The position numbers and the translations under genes are program-made. The notes beneath the pieces were generated by a model. It saw only the letters and a program-made list of their open reading frames with translations, made no database searches and was not told where the DNA came from. Positions 15,353 through 32,852 of a stretch of DNA of 64,000 nt are shown here, in pieces (position 1 is the first letter of the stretch; each line of letters begins with the position of its first letter). The stretch comes from Lota lota (Eukaryota; Chordata; Actinopteri; Gadiformes; Lotidae): the NCBI GenBank assembly GCA_026745465.1, contig JACYXH010000310.1, positions 5,310,001 through 5,374,000 on the forward strand, in the 5' to 3' direction.

Positions 15353-16859
15353 CACTGCTCAAAAAAATAAAGGGAACACTTAAACAACACAATGTAACTC
15401 CAAGTCAATCACACTTCTGTGAAATCAAACTGTCCACTTAGGAAGCAACACTGATTGACAATAAATTTCACATGCTGTTGTGCAAATGGAATAGACAACA
15501 AGTGGAAATTATAGGCAATTACCAAGACACCCCCAATAAAGGAGTGGTTCTGCAGGTGGTGACCACAGACCACTTCTCAGTTCCTATGCTTCCTGGCTGA
15601 TGTTTTGGTCACTTTTGAATGCTGGCGGTGCTTTCACTCTAGTGGTAGCATGAGACGGAGTCTACAACCCACACACGTGGCTCAGGTAGTGCAGCTCATC
15701 CAGGATGGCACATCAATGCGAGCTGTGGCAAGAAGGTTTGCTGTGTCTGTCAGAGTAGTGTCCAGAGCATGGAGGCGCTACCAGGAGACAGGCCAGTACA
15801 TCAGGAGACGTGGAGGAGGCCGTAGGAGGGCAACAACCCAGCAGCAGGACCGCTACCTCCGCCTTTGTGCAAGGAGGAGCAGGAGGAGCACTGCCAGAGC
15901 CCTGCAAAATGACCTCCAGCAGGCCACAAATGTGCATGTGTCTGCTCAAACGGTTAGAAACAGACTCCATGAGGGTGGTATGAGGGCCCGACGTCCACAG
16001 GTGGGGGTTGTGCTTACAGCCCAACACCGTGCAGGACGTTTGGCATTTGCCAGAGAACACCAAGATTGGCAAATTCGCCACTGGCGCCCTGTGCTCTTCA
16101 CAGATGAAAGCAGGTTCACACTGAGCACATGTGACAGACGCGGTGGGTCACTCATGGTGTGGGGTGGCATTTCTTTGGGGGGCCGCACAGCCCTCCATGT
16201 GCTCGCCAGAGGTAGCCTGACTGCCATTAGGTACCGAGATGAGATCCTCAGACCCCTTTTGAGACCATATGCTGGTGCGGTTGGCCCTGGGTTCCTCCTA
16301 ATGCAAGACAATGCTAGACCTGTGGCTGGAGTGTGTCAGCAGTTCCTGCAAGAGGAAGGCATTGATGCTATGGACTGGGCCGCCCGTTCCCCAGACCTGA
16401 ATCCAATTGAGCACATCTGGGACATCATGTCTCGCTCCATCCACCAACGCCACGTTGCACCACAGACTGTCTAGGAGTTGGCGGATGCTTTAGTCCAGGT
16501 CTGGGAGGAGATCCCTCAGGAGACCATCTGCCACCTCATCAGGAGCATGCCCAGGCGTTGTAGGGAGGTCATACAGGCACGTGGAGGCCACACACACTAC
16601 TGAGCCTCATTTTGACTTGTTTTAAGGACATTACATCAAAGTTGGATCAGCCTGTAGTGTGGTTTTCCACTTTAATTTTGAGTGTGACTCCAAATCCAGA
16701 CCTCCATGGGTTGATAAATTTGATTTCCATTGATAATGTTTGTGTGATTTTGTTGTCAGCACATTCAACTATGTAAAGAACAAAGTTTTTAATAAGATTA
16801 TTTCATTCATTCAGATCTAGGATGTTATTTTAGTGTTCCCTTTATTTTTTTGAGCAGTT
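15353..16859 (+). mobile_element. Tc1/mariner element with 28-bp TIRs
   Basis: The ends are inverted repeats at 15353-15380 and 16832-16859. They match at 27 of 28 positions and share ACTGCTCAAAAAAATAAAGG. TA dinucleotides lie immediately outside (15351-15352 and 16860-16861), the target duplication expected of this superfamily. Inside is one transposase frame on the plus strand with a DDE layout. The copy is 1507 bp, close to full length, and its sequence is more GC-rich than the flanks. From memory, this type is found in several teleosts and also in lampreys. It is probably immobile unless helped, because its transposase is damaged but both ends are intact. Confidence 0.96.
15650..16603 (+). 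pseudogene. Tc1-like transposase, in-frame deletions and one stop
   Basis: This encoded a cut-and-paste transposase that binds the TIRs and moves the element. I start at the ATG at 15650 because it follows directly on the conserved leader; the frame is open further upstream to a TTG. Residues about 1-110 form the helix-turn-helix DNA-binding half. The catalytic part shows Asp152 in FTDES, Asp220 in MQDNARP and Glu254 in [11 protein letters not shown]. Between Asp220 and Glu254 there are 33 residues, one fewer than the DD34E rule of Tc1, and the motif lacks the residue normally between NARP and V, which suggests loss of one codon. Between Asp152 and Asp220 there are only 67 residues; an in-frame deletion of roughly 20-25 residues after TCDRR is inferred. 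Codon 275 is TAG (16472-16474). The frame then continues 42 codons to TGA at 16601-16603. The total of 317 codons plus the deletions fits the usual length of about 340. Confidence 0.93.
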
Positions 16860-17397
16860 TAGTATTTCGCTGGTCGTCAAACACTAGCCACTACACTATA
16901 TTCTGCTCTACACTATACGAGTAGATGGCAATCATTCTGTCAAGTTAACTTGTGTGATTTGTTTATGGGTTATTGCGCTTGTAGTAGTTGCATACTAGAC
17001 CGTATTTTTTTTCCCTTTGCATGATACTATACAGGCGTTGATACTATATAAATAAATGGCACAACATTTGATAGTACAAATTAATTGGACAAATGTGTGA
17101 ATCAGTTTTTTATGTGCGGTACGAAAATGCCTGACTCACTCTTGCCTACATCTAATCCCTTGCCATGCAGTATTGTTGTATTGTTTATCTGCATTTAGCA
17201 TTTTTTCTTCTTCAATGCATTGCTAACCCAGTTTTATAATAAGTTCATGTTTAAAATGAAAACGCAGCAATTTCTAGTAAGTGATTCAATCAGAGATGTA
17301 AACAAGTGTTTCAATCCTTTTGTTGATTTCATTTTGACCATTTCTATGTGTGCGCGAGTGTGTGTGTGAGATCAATCTGTGTGCTGCTTATTGTTGA

Positions 17398-17620
17398 TCG
17401 GCCAGCGTGACTGACACCAAAGCAATTGGTCACAGTGGCCCAGCTGGGGCCCTGGTGTGGACCGGGTCCGAGCTGGGCATCAGACAGGACCAATGGCTTA
17501 CGTCTCATTACAGAGAAGGGGTATTTCATCAAAACACGGACACGCCAATTAATGTAATCAACAACACTGGGAGGGGAAACAACAGGAGATTAGGGGAGCC
17601 GTCCCCATTATATCGCAGGT
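17398..17620. promoter_or_regulatory. Candidate conserved non-coding element
   Basis: A compact block of balanced composition with GACCAATGG (CCAAT-type) and CCAATTAATGTAATCAA (adjacent homeodomain and PBX/HOX-like cores). It ends where G-rich low complexity starts. Function is inferred only from motif density. Confidence 0.2.
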
Positions 17621-18724
17621 CACTATGGGGTGGGGGTGGAGTGGTGGGGGGTCGGGGGGTGAGTTCCTGAATGGTACACTTGTAATCTGAAAAGCCATCG
17701 CCAACGTTTCAACAAACTGCCTGGGGTTGTCTGAAAACATTTGGTTCACTTTTCTTTTAGGACGTTTCTTTTCTTCCTTTTATCACTGCAGTGACTGCAA
17801 ATGTATGTAATCCACAACGGCCGTGTAGCAAGCTTAAGGCATATTACTCACCTGCTCTGAACTCCTCATTTATTGCACTGTGAACGGTAAGGACATTGAC
17901 TCTTGGGCTAAATAGCAAACGTATTATTTACACCCAGAAGCGAAAGATGTTGCACCAAACCATATACATGTTCTTCATTTTCTTTTCTTTTTCCTTCAAC
18001 TCAAAAATACATTTTATTCCTCTTTTTAACTTGTCTTTCATTATCTGTATGAGGAACAGAACCAACTTGCTGTAACTTAAGGAAGAGGCGATGCAGTGCA
18101 CGTCGCCACCTCATGCCTTCTGTGCGCTATTCTTCAGAGGAGTTCCCCTGGAGGTGAATTCGGTCCCCTTTCCTTTGTGTGGATGGTGGGGGGGACTCGT
18201 CACATCGCTTCAAACCCATGGCTTTGGGCTGCTTGTTTATTGCATAAAGGCTTTCTCAACAGCATCTGCCATTGCAGAAGCCTGATGTGTTTTTAATAAT
18301 AAATGGCGTTGGTCAAAGGATGCGTCGGCTGGCAGACAAGCAACAAAAAGAGTTGGGTTTTTGCCCTGATGAAGGTGTTTCATTGCAGGGGAATCACAGT
18401 CTTGTTGGAAATGGTTGGGGTGTGGGAGATGGGGCGAATTGACTTCTGAGGGTGGTGGGTTAACATCTGTTTTCAACTCGAGGGTGTAAAAAATTAATTC
18501 AATTCAAGGCATGAAAAGAAGACAAAGCAAAAAAGAATTCAAGCTTAAGTAAAAAAAAAAACTGGACTGGTGAGAAAATAACATCTTGTAAGCAGATGAG
18601 GATGTCGGAATGATTTGCCATTTGTTCACACCAACCACGATGCTTGGCTTTGTGTGTGCTCCTTCTGTGTCTGTTGGAATATTACATTTTTCTGTCATGC
18701 AATTCAGTCTGGAAGTAAGGGATA

Positions 18725-18900
18725 GTATTTAATTTAACGCGTTAGCGTTTGCATTATTGGGGCCCAATGTGACAAGCTCCCTGCACGCTAATAAACGGTA
18801 AGCCCGGCGATTACAGCTAAATCGAGCTTGCTAACTACACACTTGGAACGTTTTGCTGCCATAATAAAATCTCTCATATATCTGCACAGGTAAGGGCGGT
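18725..18900. promoter_or_regulatory. Candidate conserved non-coding element
   Basis: The block keeps many CpGs (ACGCGTTAGCG, CCGGCGA, AACGTT) in an AT-rich background. It has TTTGCATTA and GCTAATAAACGG motifs of POU and homeodomain type. Its 3' edge runs into the AG/GTAAG motif at 18888. Confidence 0.22.
18870..18897 (+). other. Weak recursive-splice-like motif
   Basis: CTCTCATATATCTGCACAG is directly followed by GTAAGGG; AG is at 18888-18889 and GT at 18890-18891. The pyrimidine tract is interrupted, so this is weaker than the sites at 22181 and 51976. A match to AGGTAAG alone is expected a few times by chance in 64 kb. Confidence 0.2.
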
Positions 18901-20829
18901 TGTCAGTACAAGAAGTGAGCCTTGGAGATAATTTAGTTCATAAAATTTAATGGGGGTATTGCCGTTCAGGCCTTAATAATTTCCACGGTTAAAAGAAAAG
19001 AAAAAAACGAGCTTGGGCTTGCTTTGTAGCTACATCCTTTTATTGCCATTTTTATGCACGCCTCCCTTTTGCTTTCTGAAAGTTAAAACTCGTATACTGA
19101 GGACATCACCAATGACCTACAGGTTTTTTGGGCAGATTCTCTTGCATTAATATTGTCACCAAGATGATCTCCGGGGCACTGCGGCTCGATGCTCTCCTGT
19201 ACACCCCTGCTTGGATCTGCATTTTAAACCCCCCTGGGGGACCTCGATTCACAGCTGCAGCTCTCAGACCTGTTCTTCCTCCTAATACCCACCTGCTATT
19301 AATCAGCACTTTTATAGGACGCGGTGGGGTTTATGAGATACAGCGCTAATAGGATTGTGGGCTGCCCTGCATATTTTTATATTTTATTTAATTTCTTTCG
19401 CCTGCCATGTCAGAGCACCACCGGCAGCAGTCTTGAGTACGTCGCAACACTAAAGCTTCTTAAACTACTGTGGTGACACAGCACATTCAAGTAAAACATT
19501 TTCTTCAATTATTTATTTTCTGCCTGCTTGCCACTGGCATGTGACATTTTAAGTCGACTTATCAGCCTTATTAAAATTAAATAACTTCTTAAAATTCCTA
19601 GCTTTAGATATACTTTGAATAATATACAGATTCCAGCTTTAAATTCCCTCGCTAGCTGATGCTATTTGTGTTGATCATATTAGACAGCTGACAGCTGAGG
19701 CGTCATCTTGTTTTGTAATTAGGCTTACATCCTACCCAGTCCATGTTGTCATGTCACCACATCACTCAAGCCAAACACTCCAGGTTCAGGAGGCTAGTGC
19801 CGTAACAACCGCTGGCCCGGCAGCTTCCAGCTCCAGACGTCGTGCTCCAATCCATTTCAGTCTTCGTAGACCGGGGTGCCAATAATCTGTCCAGCGGCCA
19901 TTAGAGACTAACCCTGTGCTATCTGGGAAGTGAGACATGGCTGGGTCGGCAGACACACTGTCCCTTGGGGAGCTGGAAGAGGCCAAGGGAGCAGCGCTTC
20001 AAGATTTTGGCGAGGTTTTCCTCCCCATCTGTTGGGAAAATAGCGGCTGTCCAGTTGACCAGGACAACATGACTCGTAGTAGGCAAAACAGGAAGCCTTG
20101 CAATAATTTTTGTTTCATTGATTCTATCCCTCACTCTCTTATAAAAATGCATGATTATCTTGATTGTATTTGCAAACCTAGAATGAATACTCTTCTCAGA
20201 TAGAGATTTGGATTATATTGTGTATATACTCGTATACCGTATGGGTTTTACTATATTTTCTGGCAGTCGTCTTGGGTCAGTCAATGCTATTTTTGGGTGT
20301 TTTGTTTGTACTTGGCCGCACTAGTGATCATGTGGGGGCTCTAAGGAAGGAGATTTTGTTAGTGTAGTCTGTATAATTTTTTAGACATAGTATTCAGTCC
20401 GTTTTAAATAAATGTATACTCAAGAATACTTCTAGAATAGTATGAGGCAGTAATATGTTGCACATAGTGGGTGGTAGCTGCAGAGAGATGATGTTTGATT
20501 CATTAATTTGCTCTAATGGCTTGTAGATGTGTTCTGGAACTTCCTAATTGTGAATCTCTTTGGATGAAATTGTTAATATTATACACCGATACACCCATAC
20601 ATGTCACAAATACATGAACAGATCATAAATTAGAGTAATGGAAGATGATATAAGTACTTGAGCTTATCGCGGTGAATGTATAGCCTTGCATTACATAAAC
20701 ATCACAATTTTACAGAATATCACAACGGCATAAGATGGATAGCACCCATGCATATCCCCGAGGAAATCTCCATATATTTTTCTTTAATAGTATAAACATT
20801 TTTAAGCCTAAAGTATATCACAGCTTTTA

Positions 20830-21100
20830 TTTCCAGTCCACCAGGTGCTTGTAGGTGTCCGTTTATTGCGGACCCACCAGCCGGCACCTGTAGGTAACGG
20901 TTTAATTGTTTCCGGTAAATGAGCGATGTGAACGGATGGGAGCCTGCGACATCTGACAGATCTGTCCCAACACTGAGAAGTATTTGAGATGAGGCTACAG
21001 GGGCCATACGACCCTCTGCCACAGTAGTGGAAAAGAGAGTTCGCTAACAAGGCATGTCGGAGGCAACGCGTAACCGCATTTGATCTGGCGTCTGACCTTC
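20830..21100. promoter_or_regulatory. Candidate conserved non-coding element
   Basis: A CpG-containing block without low complexity. GCACCTGTAGGT and CAGGTGCTTGTAGGT form a partly palindromic pair of E-box (CAGGTG/CACCTG) sites about 50 bp apart near 20843 and 20885. No coding frame is convincing. Confidence 0.18.
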
Positions 21101-22157
21101 ATACTTCATCAAAGTTTCCCCACTTCTGTCGGCTTGCCTCAAGTGCTCTGTCTAAATGAGAATTCTTTAAGCTCTTCCAATGTCATGCTGTTTACGCCAA
21201 ATGCCTTTTACGCCAGTTTTTTGTTTTTGTTTTTGTGTATCACTATCTTTAAAAATTTCCCTATGATCTAATACTCTGAGCATACGTCTTCTGTAAGTAG
21301 GGCTATATAGAGGAGAATACACTAACTTATCAGCTTAGTATATGCAGGGATTTTGGATCATCTATGGAGCAGATAGCAAAAATAAATGTTTTGTTTAGTT
21401 TTCGTCTTTGTAGAAGTAACTAGAACTTGCATGATAGTTATGCCAAACAAATGGCAATGTTGTTTCAGATGTCCTTTCGTAGTATACAGCAATTGGGATG
21501 GACCTCATTGACTGATTGCCGACATGGTGTCCCACACCGCAGTGTGTATTTTCAATGTACTTTGCCCAATAACAAGTCGGTGAATGAACATTTGGGACAA
21601 TATTCTACTATTCTATTTACTCTAATTTTCAGTTAGGGAAGTGTCCCTAGTGTGTGTGCACATACGTGCATGGCGTGTGTGAGTTCATTGATGGCACCAA
21701 GTCTTTAGGCTTAAGACCCTCAGCGGAGGCCAAGGGTGTCTCGGCCAATCGCGCTGATAAACCGTGTTTCCCAACATGTCAGCTCATAAGGATCCATTGG
21801 CGAGTTGCTGCCTGGATTAGGTTGTTTTTCCCAGTGCCAACACGTATTCTTTCTCATGTCCTTTACTGTCTTGTTCAATTTAAAGAAAAAGACAGATGCC
21901 TGTGTGGGGACACACACAGCCAAAAATAACCTGTATATTCTCTCCCAGTACTCTGTTTGAACCATTCTAAGATTCAAAACAGTTCCACTGCCTGAGTGAA
22001 GCTACGGGAACAAATATTTATTCATTTGCAGCTATTGTTCTGAATTGCTAATCTGATTATAATTAATGTGCAATCAACTTGTCATATAAACTGCTTATTT
22101 TCTCTTTGAATGGATGCCATTCCAACTGTCCTTAGATTCTGTAATAACAACTTACAA

Positions 22158-22190
22158 CTTTCTTTTTCTCTTTCTCCTCTAGGTAAGTGA
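22158..22190 (+). other. Candidate recursive splice site
   Basis: Twenty-three consecutive pyrimidines (22158-22180) run into AG at 22181-22182, followed without a gap by GTAAGTGAT. That is a strong 3' splice acceptor fused to a near-perfect U1-complementary donor. TAATAAC and TTACAAC, upstream within 20 nt of the tract, could serve as branch points. This juxtaposition is the signature of recursive splice sites (zero-length exons), which remove very long introns stepwise. The motif is seen directly; use by the spliceosome is inferred. It implies a host gene on the plus strand. Confidence 0.5.
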
Positions 22191-23478
22191 TCCTTGTGCC
22201 CATCTTGTGTTGTCCCCTTCAGTTCCTGCTCTTACAACATACCCAGTTTGCATCCTGATGTCAGCGTCAGGATTTCCAGATGCAACAAGTGGTATGGAAA
22301 TTTTAAATAGAGGAAAAAAATGATGCCATAATTTCATTACATCTATCCAGTCCAATACACCCACAGTACAAGCACCCCTATAATAATTACTCCATTGATG
22401 ATGTGACACTTGGAGAGGACCCTGAGAGATGTAGAGCCCAGATATTGGCTACAAAGGATCAGTGGCTAGGAGTCGGGACAGTGTAAACGCAATGGTGGGG
22501 GGGAAGGTCTCCACTCCAAGAAGTGATTTGCCACCAGGCAGAGGACTTTGTTTCTGTTGCTGATAAGGACATTCCCCCCCCACAACACACTGAACCACCA
22601 CTAATGATATATGATGTGGAGGGGGAATCCTGAGCCTGATGGAAGACACTAAATTATCAGCAGATGATTTGTTCTGACCTTTTTTTTTTCACCCCTCCTT
22701 TGATTAAGTTTCTTCCCTGCCGATGCCAAAACAAGATTGGGCTTTATCTTAACATTCCAGGAATGCAGGATTAACCCAGGGAAATTAATTTCAATTTTTT
22801 TGTTTCAAACTAAATCTGGATGGTTGGAAGACTGCAGGGCTCAATGGTTTGGGTTTTCCTGAATTACAATAACAAATATTCAAATTTTTCCTGTGCTCCC
22901 AAAGATGAAGTGCGTTTGTGGCATCAAGGCTGATTGCTTTATGGAGCGCCATTTCCTCTTCCCAATCCCCCGAAACTTTTGAAGACCATGTTGCTTTTGG
23001 GGATGACGAATTCTGCGGCAACGTTCCTGCGGGGCATTCCACTGATGCAACCTCTCTGCAACTGTTTTGCTTCTCAACAGCGGGTCCTCACATCGCCAGA
23101 GCTGCCCTGTGATGGCTTAGTGCCGCTGGAGTGGCAGTGGTTCATTATATTTTTTTGTATCTCTTATCACTTTCAAGCTTATGCATGCCAGGACAAGGGT
23201 TCACCAAATTAAAGGACACTTGTGAAGGTTAAACATAGCCTTGGGCTACTCTTTTCATCCCCAACCCATGTGAAAGGCTGGCCGTTGTGTTCCTCATTAC
23301 GGCAAACCACAGTCTTGTTTTCCCGCAACACAAAAGTATAGCATTCATTGTCCCTCTATTCATCTTGTTTTGTGTGCATGTTCATGGTTTATGAATGGTG
23401 CTTTGTGACGGCCCTACCCAAATGACCTCTTACTCACATCCTCCCATTTGTTTCCTCTGCGACAGTAGATACTCAATG
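22191..23478. other. Gene-less stretch
   Basis: No exon is recognised. It contains short poly-G/poly-C interruptions (about 22496 and 22574) and a T-run near 22680. The part from about 22900 to 23130 is of balanced composition and may be conserved non-coding DNA. Confidence 0.5.
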
Positions 23479-23486
23479 GTTTGCAG

Positions 23487-24264
23487 TAGGGATTCAAACA
23501 TGTACATGAGTAAACGAGTACTCGTCAAGCAAATCATAAAAGATTACAAAAATATTATAATCCAAAACTGCTATTATCCAAAATCGTACAAATACATTAT
23601 ATTATGTTGATTTATATGTTGGCAAAGCTTTGGAGGAGGAGATATCATTTAATAGTCAAAAGCCTTCATCAGGCATTGTTGTCACCAGGCTGTATAAAAT
23701 AGGTTTGATCTGCAAAGTTTTGTAGCTGGCCCAGTGAGGCAGAGTTCCCCACGCGTTGCCTGTCAGGAACGTCCTGAAATCAAAACTGATTGTGGAATGT
23801 ATTGTGGCATAGCACTGCTGTAGTGAGGTATTACAAGAAATCACACATCTCAATAACATTTGAGATGTGTCTAGCGTTGTATACCTGCCCAGGAGACGGG
23901 GCATCCAAGCGAAACCGTCTGGCAGCAGCACTCCTCTCTACAGAGCTATCGTTTGGTCAATATTTATACACAATCGGCGAATTACAAAGTGCCCTGCCCT
24001 AAACAATAGCCTAACTAAAATGCAATTCAACTGGAAAGATCATGTTTCAAATTTTCCCAAATGGATTTAACGTTACAATTGCTGTTTAGAAGAGTATCCT
24101 GCTAGCTCTACAACAGTAAAAAGCTGGTCAAAAACTGCGTCACTAGCCAAGCTTCAGTGTGGGTATAACACACATGGTCTGTATAAAATACAGATAACTC
24201 AAGTGCTCGCTGTGATTTGGACTGTGTATTCGATTAGCATTTTTTGTTGTTTCTTGCATCCCTA
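23487..24264. mobile_element. Non-autonomous hAT-like element with 8-bp TSD
   Basis: The ends are short inverted repeats: TAGGGATTCAA at 23487 and, read on the other strand, TAGGGATGCAA ending at 24264. Immediately outside, GTTTGCAG is present perfectly on both sides (23479-23486 and 24265-24272). An 8-bp target duplication with short TIRs is characteristic of the hAT superfamily. No transposase frame remains; at 778 bp it must have depended on an autonomous relative. It contains the palindrome ACGAGTACTCGT (23514-23525) and an 11-bp-arm hairpin at 23843-23870. Confidence 0.9.
23843..23870. repeat. Internal perfect hairpin of the hAT-like element
   Basis: ACACATCTCAA and TTGAGATGTGT are perfect 11-bp complementary arms around a 6-nt loop. 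It is probably a subterminal or structural feature of the element. Confidence 0.8.
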
Positions 24265-24272
24265 GTTTGCAG

Positions 24273-26286
24273 TGTTCGTCATAATAAAGAAGCATAATGG
24301 CCCCCCTCTAAAGGCCCAACCACTCCCAGATGATGCTGCAGCCCTGACATCTGCCGGGAAGCCGCAGATTGGTTGCCTTGGCTATACAGAGCTCCACCAA
24401 GGGCTGAAAAATATAATTTGTGCTCGAGTGAGCTTTGTTGATTGACATGTTTTCCCTTGGTGTCAGTACAGTATACCATCTCAGGATTCGGGGTGGGGCT
24501 ATTGTCTTTGGTACTATAAATAAAGCATTGAGTGTAATTCAATCGTAAAACTATAGACATTTCTCACCTTGTGATTGAGCACACTCTAAATGAGTCCATT
24601 TTCACAAGTAGCTAGAACGCCCTCCAGGACATCACACATTAGAATCAGATTTAATTACTTTTGCCAGAATGAGTCAGGCTAATTTCTTTATATTTTGGTC
24701 TTGATAAATGAGACCATGTAATCCCTCATTTAAAAGTCTTGCCTTTTTTTTTTTTTTTTTTTTGCATCTTGCAATCAGTTATTTAACGGCCAGAGCAAAT
24801 TTATGCCAATGCAATTTCTAGAATGGTCGTTTATGCCATAAATATTACATGAGAAATAAGTTGGTCTTCAGTAGATTAAAGCCTTTAGGGTGTAACTAGG
24901 AAATGCAAGATTCTGCAAAACAGAAAGACGCTTATGGCCAACAAACTGATTCCTTGCACCACCAGATCGAGAAGATCAGACTGTGTCCATTGTCCTCTGC
25001 CATCTTTCTCTTGCTCTCTCGCTCTCTCTCTCTATATATATTTCTATTTCTTGATAGATCTAATACATTAATTCACAGCTTGATTTTGAAAGAATTTACG
25101 TTTGTGGGGGGGAAGGAAGACTTCTGAAAATGGGCAAGTTATTGCAAGTGAATGGTCACTTGACTTTAAAGGAAATGCTCTTTGGTAAAAGTGGCACTTC
25201 ATTAGGGCCAGGACTTAGTGCTGGTTCGATACAGCTTTGGGGGTGTTGTGAAGGCATAATCTTCTACCTAGCAAGGAAAAAACATTGACACACAATGGTG
25301 GTGTTCTTTAATTATACAATGAGAACTGCGGTAAAATAGGAAGATCAACATACACTTCAGGCTGGGTTGACGAAAATAATTACTCAAATCCAACAATCAT
25401 AAAGAGGAGATTTAAACGAATGCTAAAATATTTTATCATGTATTTAAAATTCCTTCTTAAGGAAATCCAAATGAAAATCTCATAAAATAAGTTGTAAAAT
25501 AAATCCTCTTTAATGATTAACGTTGATGAGAGGTTGTTGTGTTGGCGGTTTGACGGTGTCCTCGTTTCAGGACTATATGATGGCACTGAAAGACTGCATA
25601 TGGCTGTCAGGGACTTCATGGGTCACCTGAAGTGAACCTCCCCCCTCAGTCTTTTTTCATACACTGCCAAGTTCCCTCCCTAGGCCAGCAGACCAGAAAC
25701 ATTTGGATGCCGAGTTCTGCTTTCATCTTTCAGGTCCCAGACACTAGCTCTTGACAGTATGACCATCATCATTTGTTTTATTCGGATCCCATTTCCACAA
25801 ATAAAGGAGTTTATGCAGACAAACAAATACAGCAATTTAGCAATCTAGCAGTAAGTAAACCATGATTTATTCTCAAGTTAAAGAACAATAAGAGTAGAAC
25901 ATGAATGAAAAACAATCAGAGGAATAAAAGCAATCACAGACTAATGGATCGGACTAATGAAATCTGCCTATTGTTTATCTTAACCGGCGATGGATTGGAA
26001 TTTGTTTTGAGACGCACCGAGCACGTTCTTTGCCCGCAATCGCTCGCTGAATGTGGTGCCCGTGCCAGAGGCTTTAGACACGGCGTTCCGTCACCTCCAC
26101 CCCTCCACCCCCCCACCCATCCTCCAACACACACACTCCCACCCCCACCCTTTGTGTCTCCGTCTGGTCTGGTGTCCCCTAACGCCAGCGCTGCCTTCTT
26201 GTTTGGCAAGGGACAGCATGGACAACGGGGAGGAGGGCCGTCTGTGCTCCATCGTCAGCGGCAACTGGCCACCTGGCTACTCATTT
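24273..26286. other. Gene-less stretch
   Basis: It begins after the hAT target duplication. It holds a poly-T run of about 20 (24744-24763), a short (CT)n then (TA)n tract near 25013-25040 and a C/A-rich low-complexity patch near 26095-26160. A frame ending near 26285 (reading MDNGEEGRLCSIVSG) is not recognised and runs into poly-G. Confidence 0.5.
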
Positions 26287-26302
26287 GGGGGGGGGGGGGG
26301 GG
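26287..26302 (+). repeat. Poly-G run, 16 nt
   Basis: An uninterrupted run of G, 100 bp upstream of the (CA)n array. Confidence 0.95.
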
Positions 26303-26403
26303 TTGTGTTTGGACATTCTGTTCCACTCCTTTTTCTCCATATACAGTAGATCTTTTTATTTTTCTCTAGCCGTTGCTCCTCCATTTTTCGTCCTACCTCG
26401 CTG

Positions 26404-32783
<6,380 letters not shown>

Positions 32784-32852
32784 GCCTAATGGTTAAACAT
32801 TAACAGATCATTAAGAATAGTGTTAATGATCTGCTAATGCATCTAATTAGGC
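32784..32852. repeat. 69-nt hairpin-forming inverted repeat
   Basis: CATTAACAGATCATTAA (32798-32814) and TTAATGATCTGCTAATG (32823-32839) pair with one mismatch around an 8-nt loop. Beyond a 6-7 nt internal loop, GCCTAAT (32784-32790) pairs with ATTAGGC (32846-32852). The overall shape and length resemble a microRNA precursor, but an old palindromic transposon or paired homeodomain sites are equally possible. Confidence 0.5.

Larger units (their letters stand above)
16862..22157. other. Gene-less stretch
   Basis: No exon with a recognisable domain is seen. The stretch holds several candidate conserved islands (17398-17620, 18725-18900, 19126-19350, 20830-21100), a G-rich tract around 17627-17660 and a weaker AG/GTAAG splice-like motif at 18888. 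A frame at 19937-20203 starts with a good ATG context but has no recognisable homology or splice support. Confidence 0.5.

Noticed and set aside
19937-20203. 88-codon frame with a good ATG context (GAGACATGG), beginning MAGSADTLSLGELEEAKG
   Set aside because: No recognisable domain, no splice or promoter support, and an overlapping frame on the other strand is of similar length. I cannot support it as a gene.
26053-26349. Frame containing MDNGEEGRLCSIVSGNWPPGYSF as a possible exon
   Set aside because: Not recognised, runs into poly-G, and has no acceptor or donor fitting the frame.
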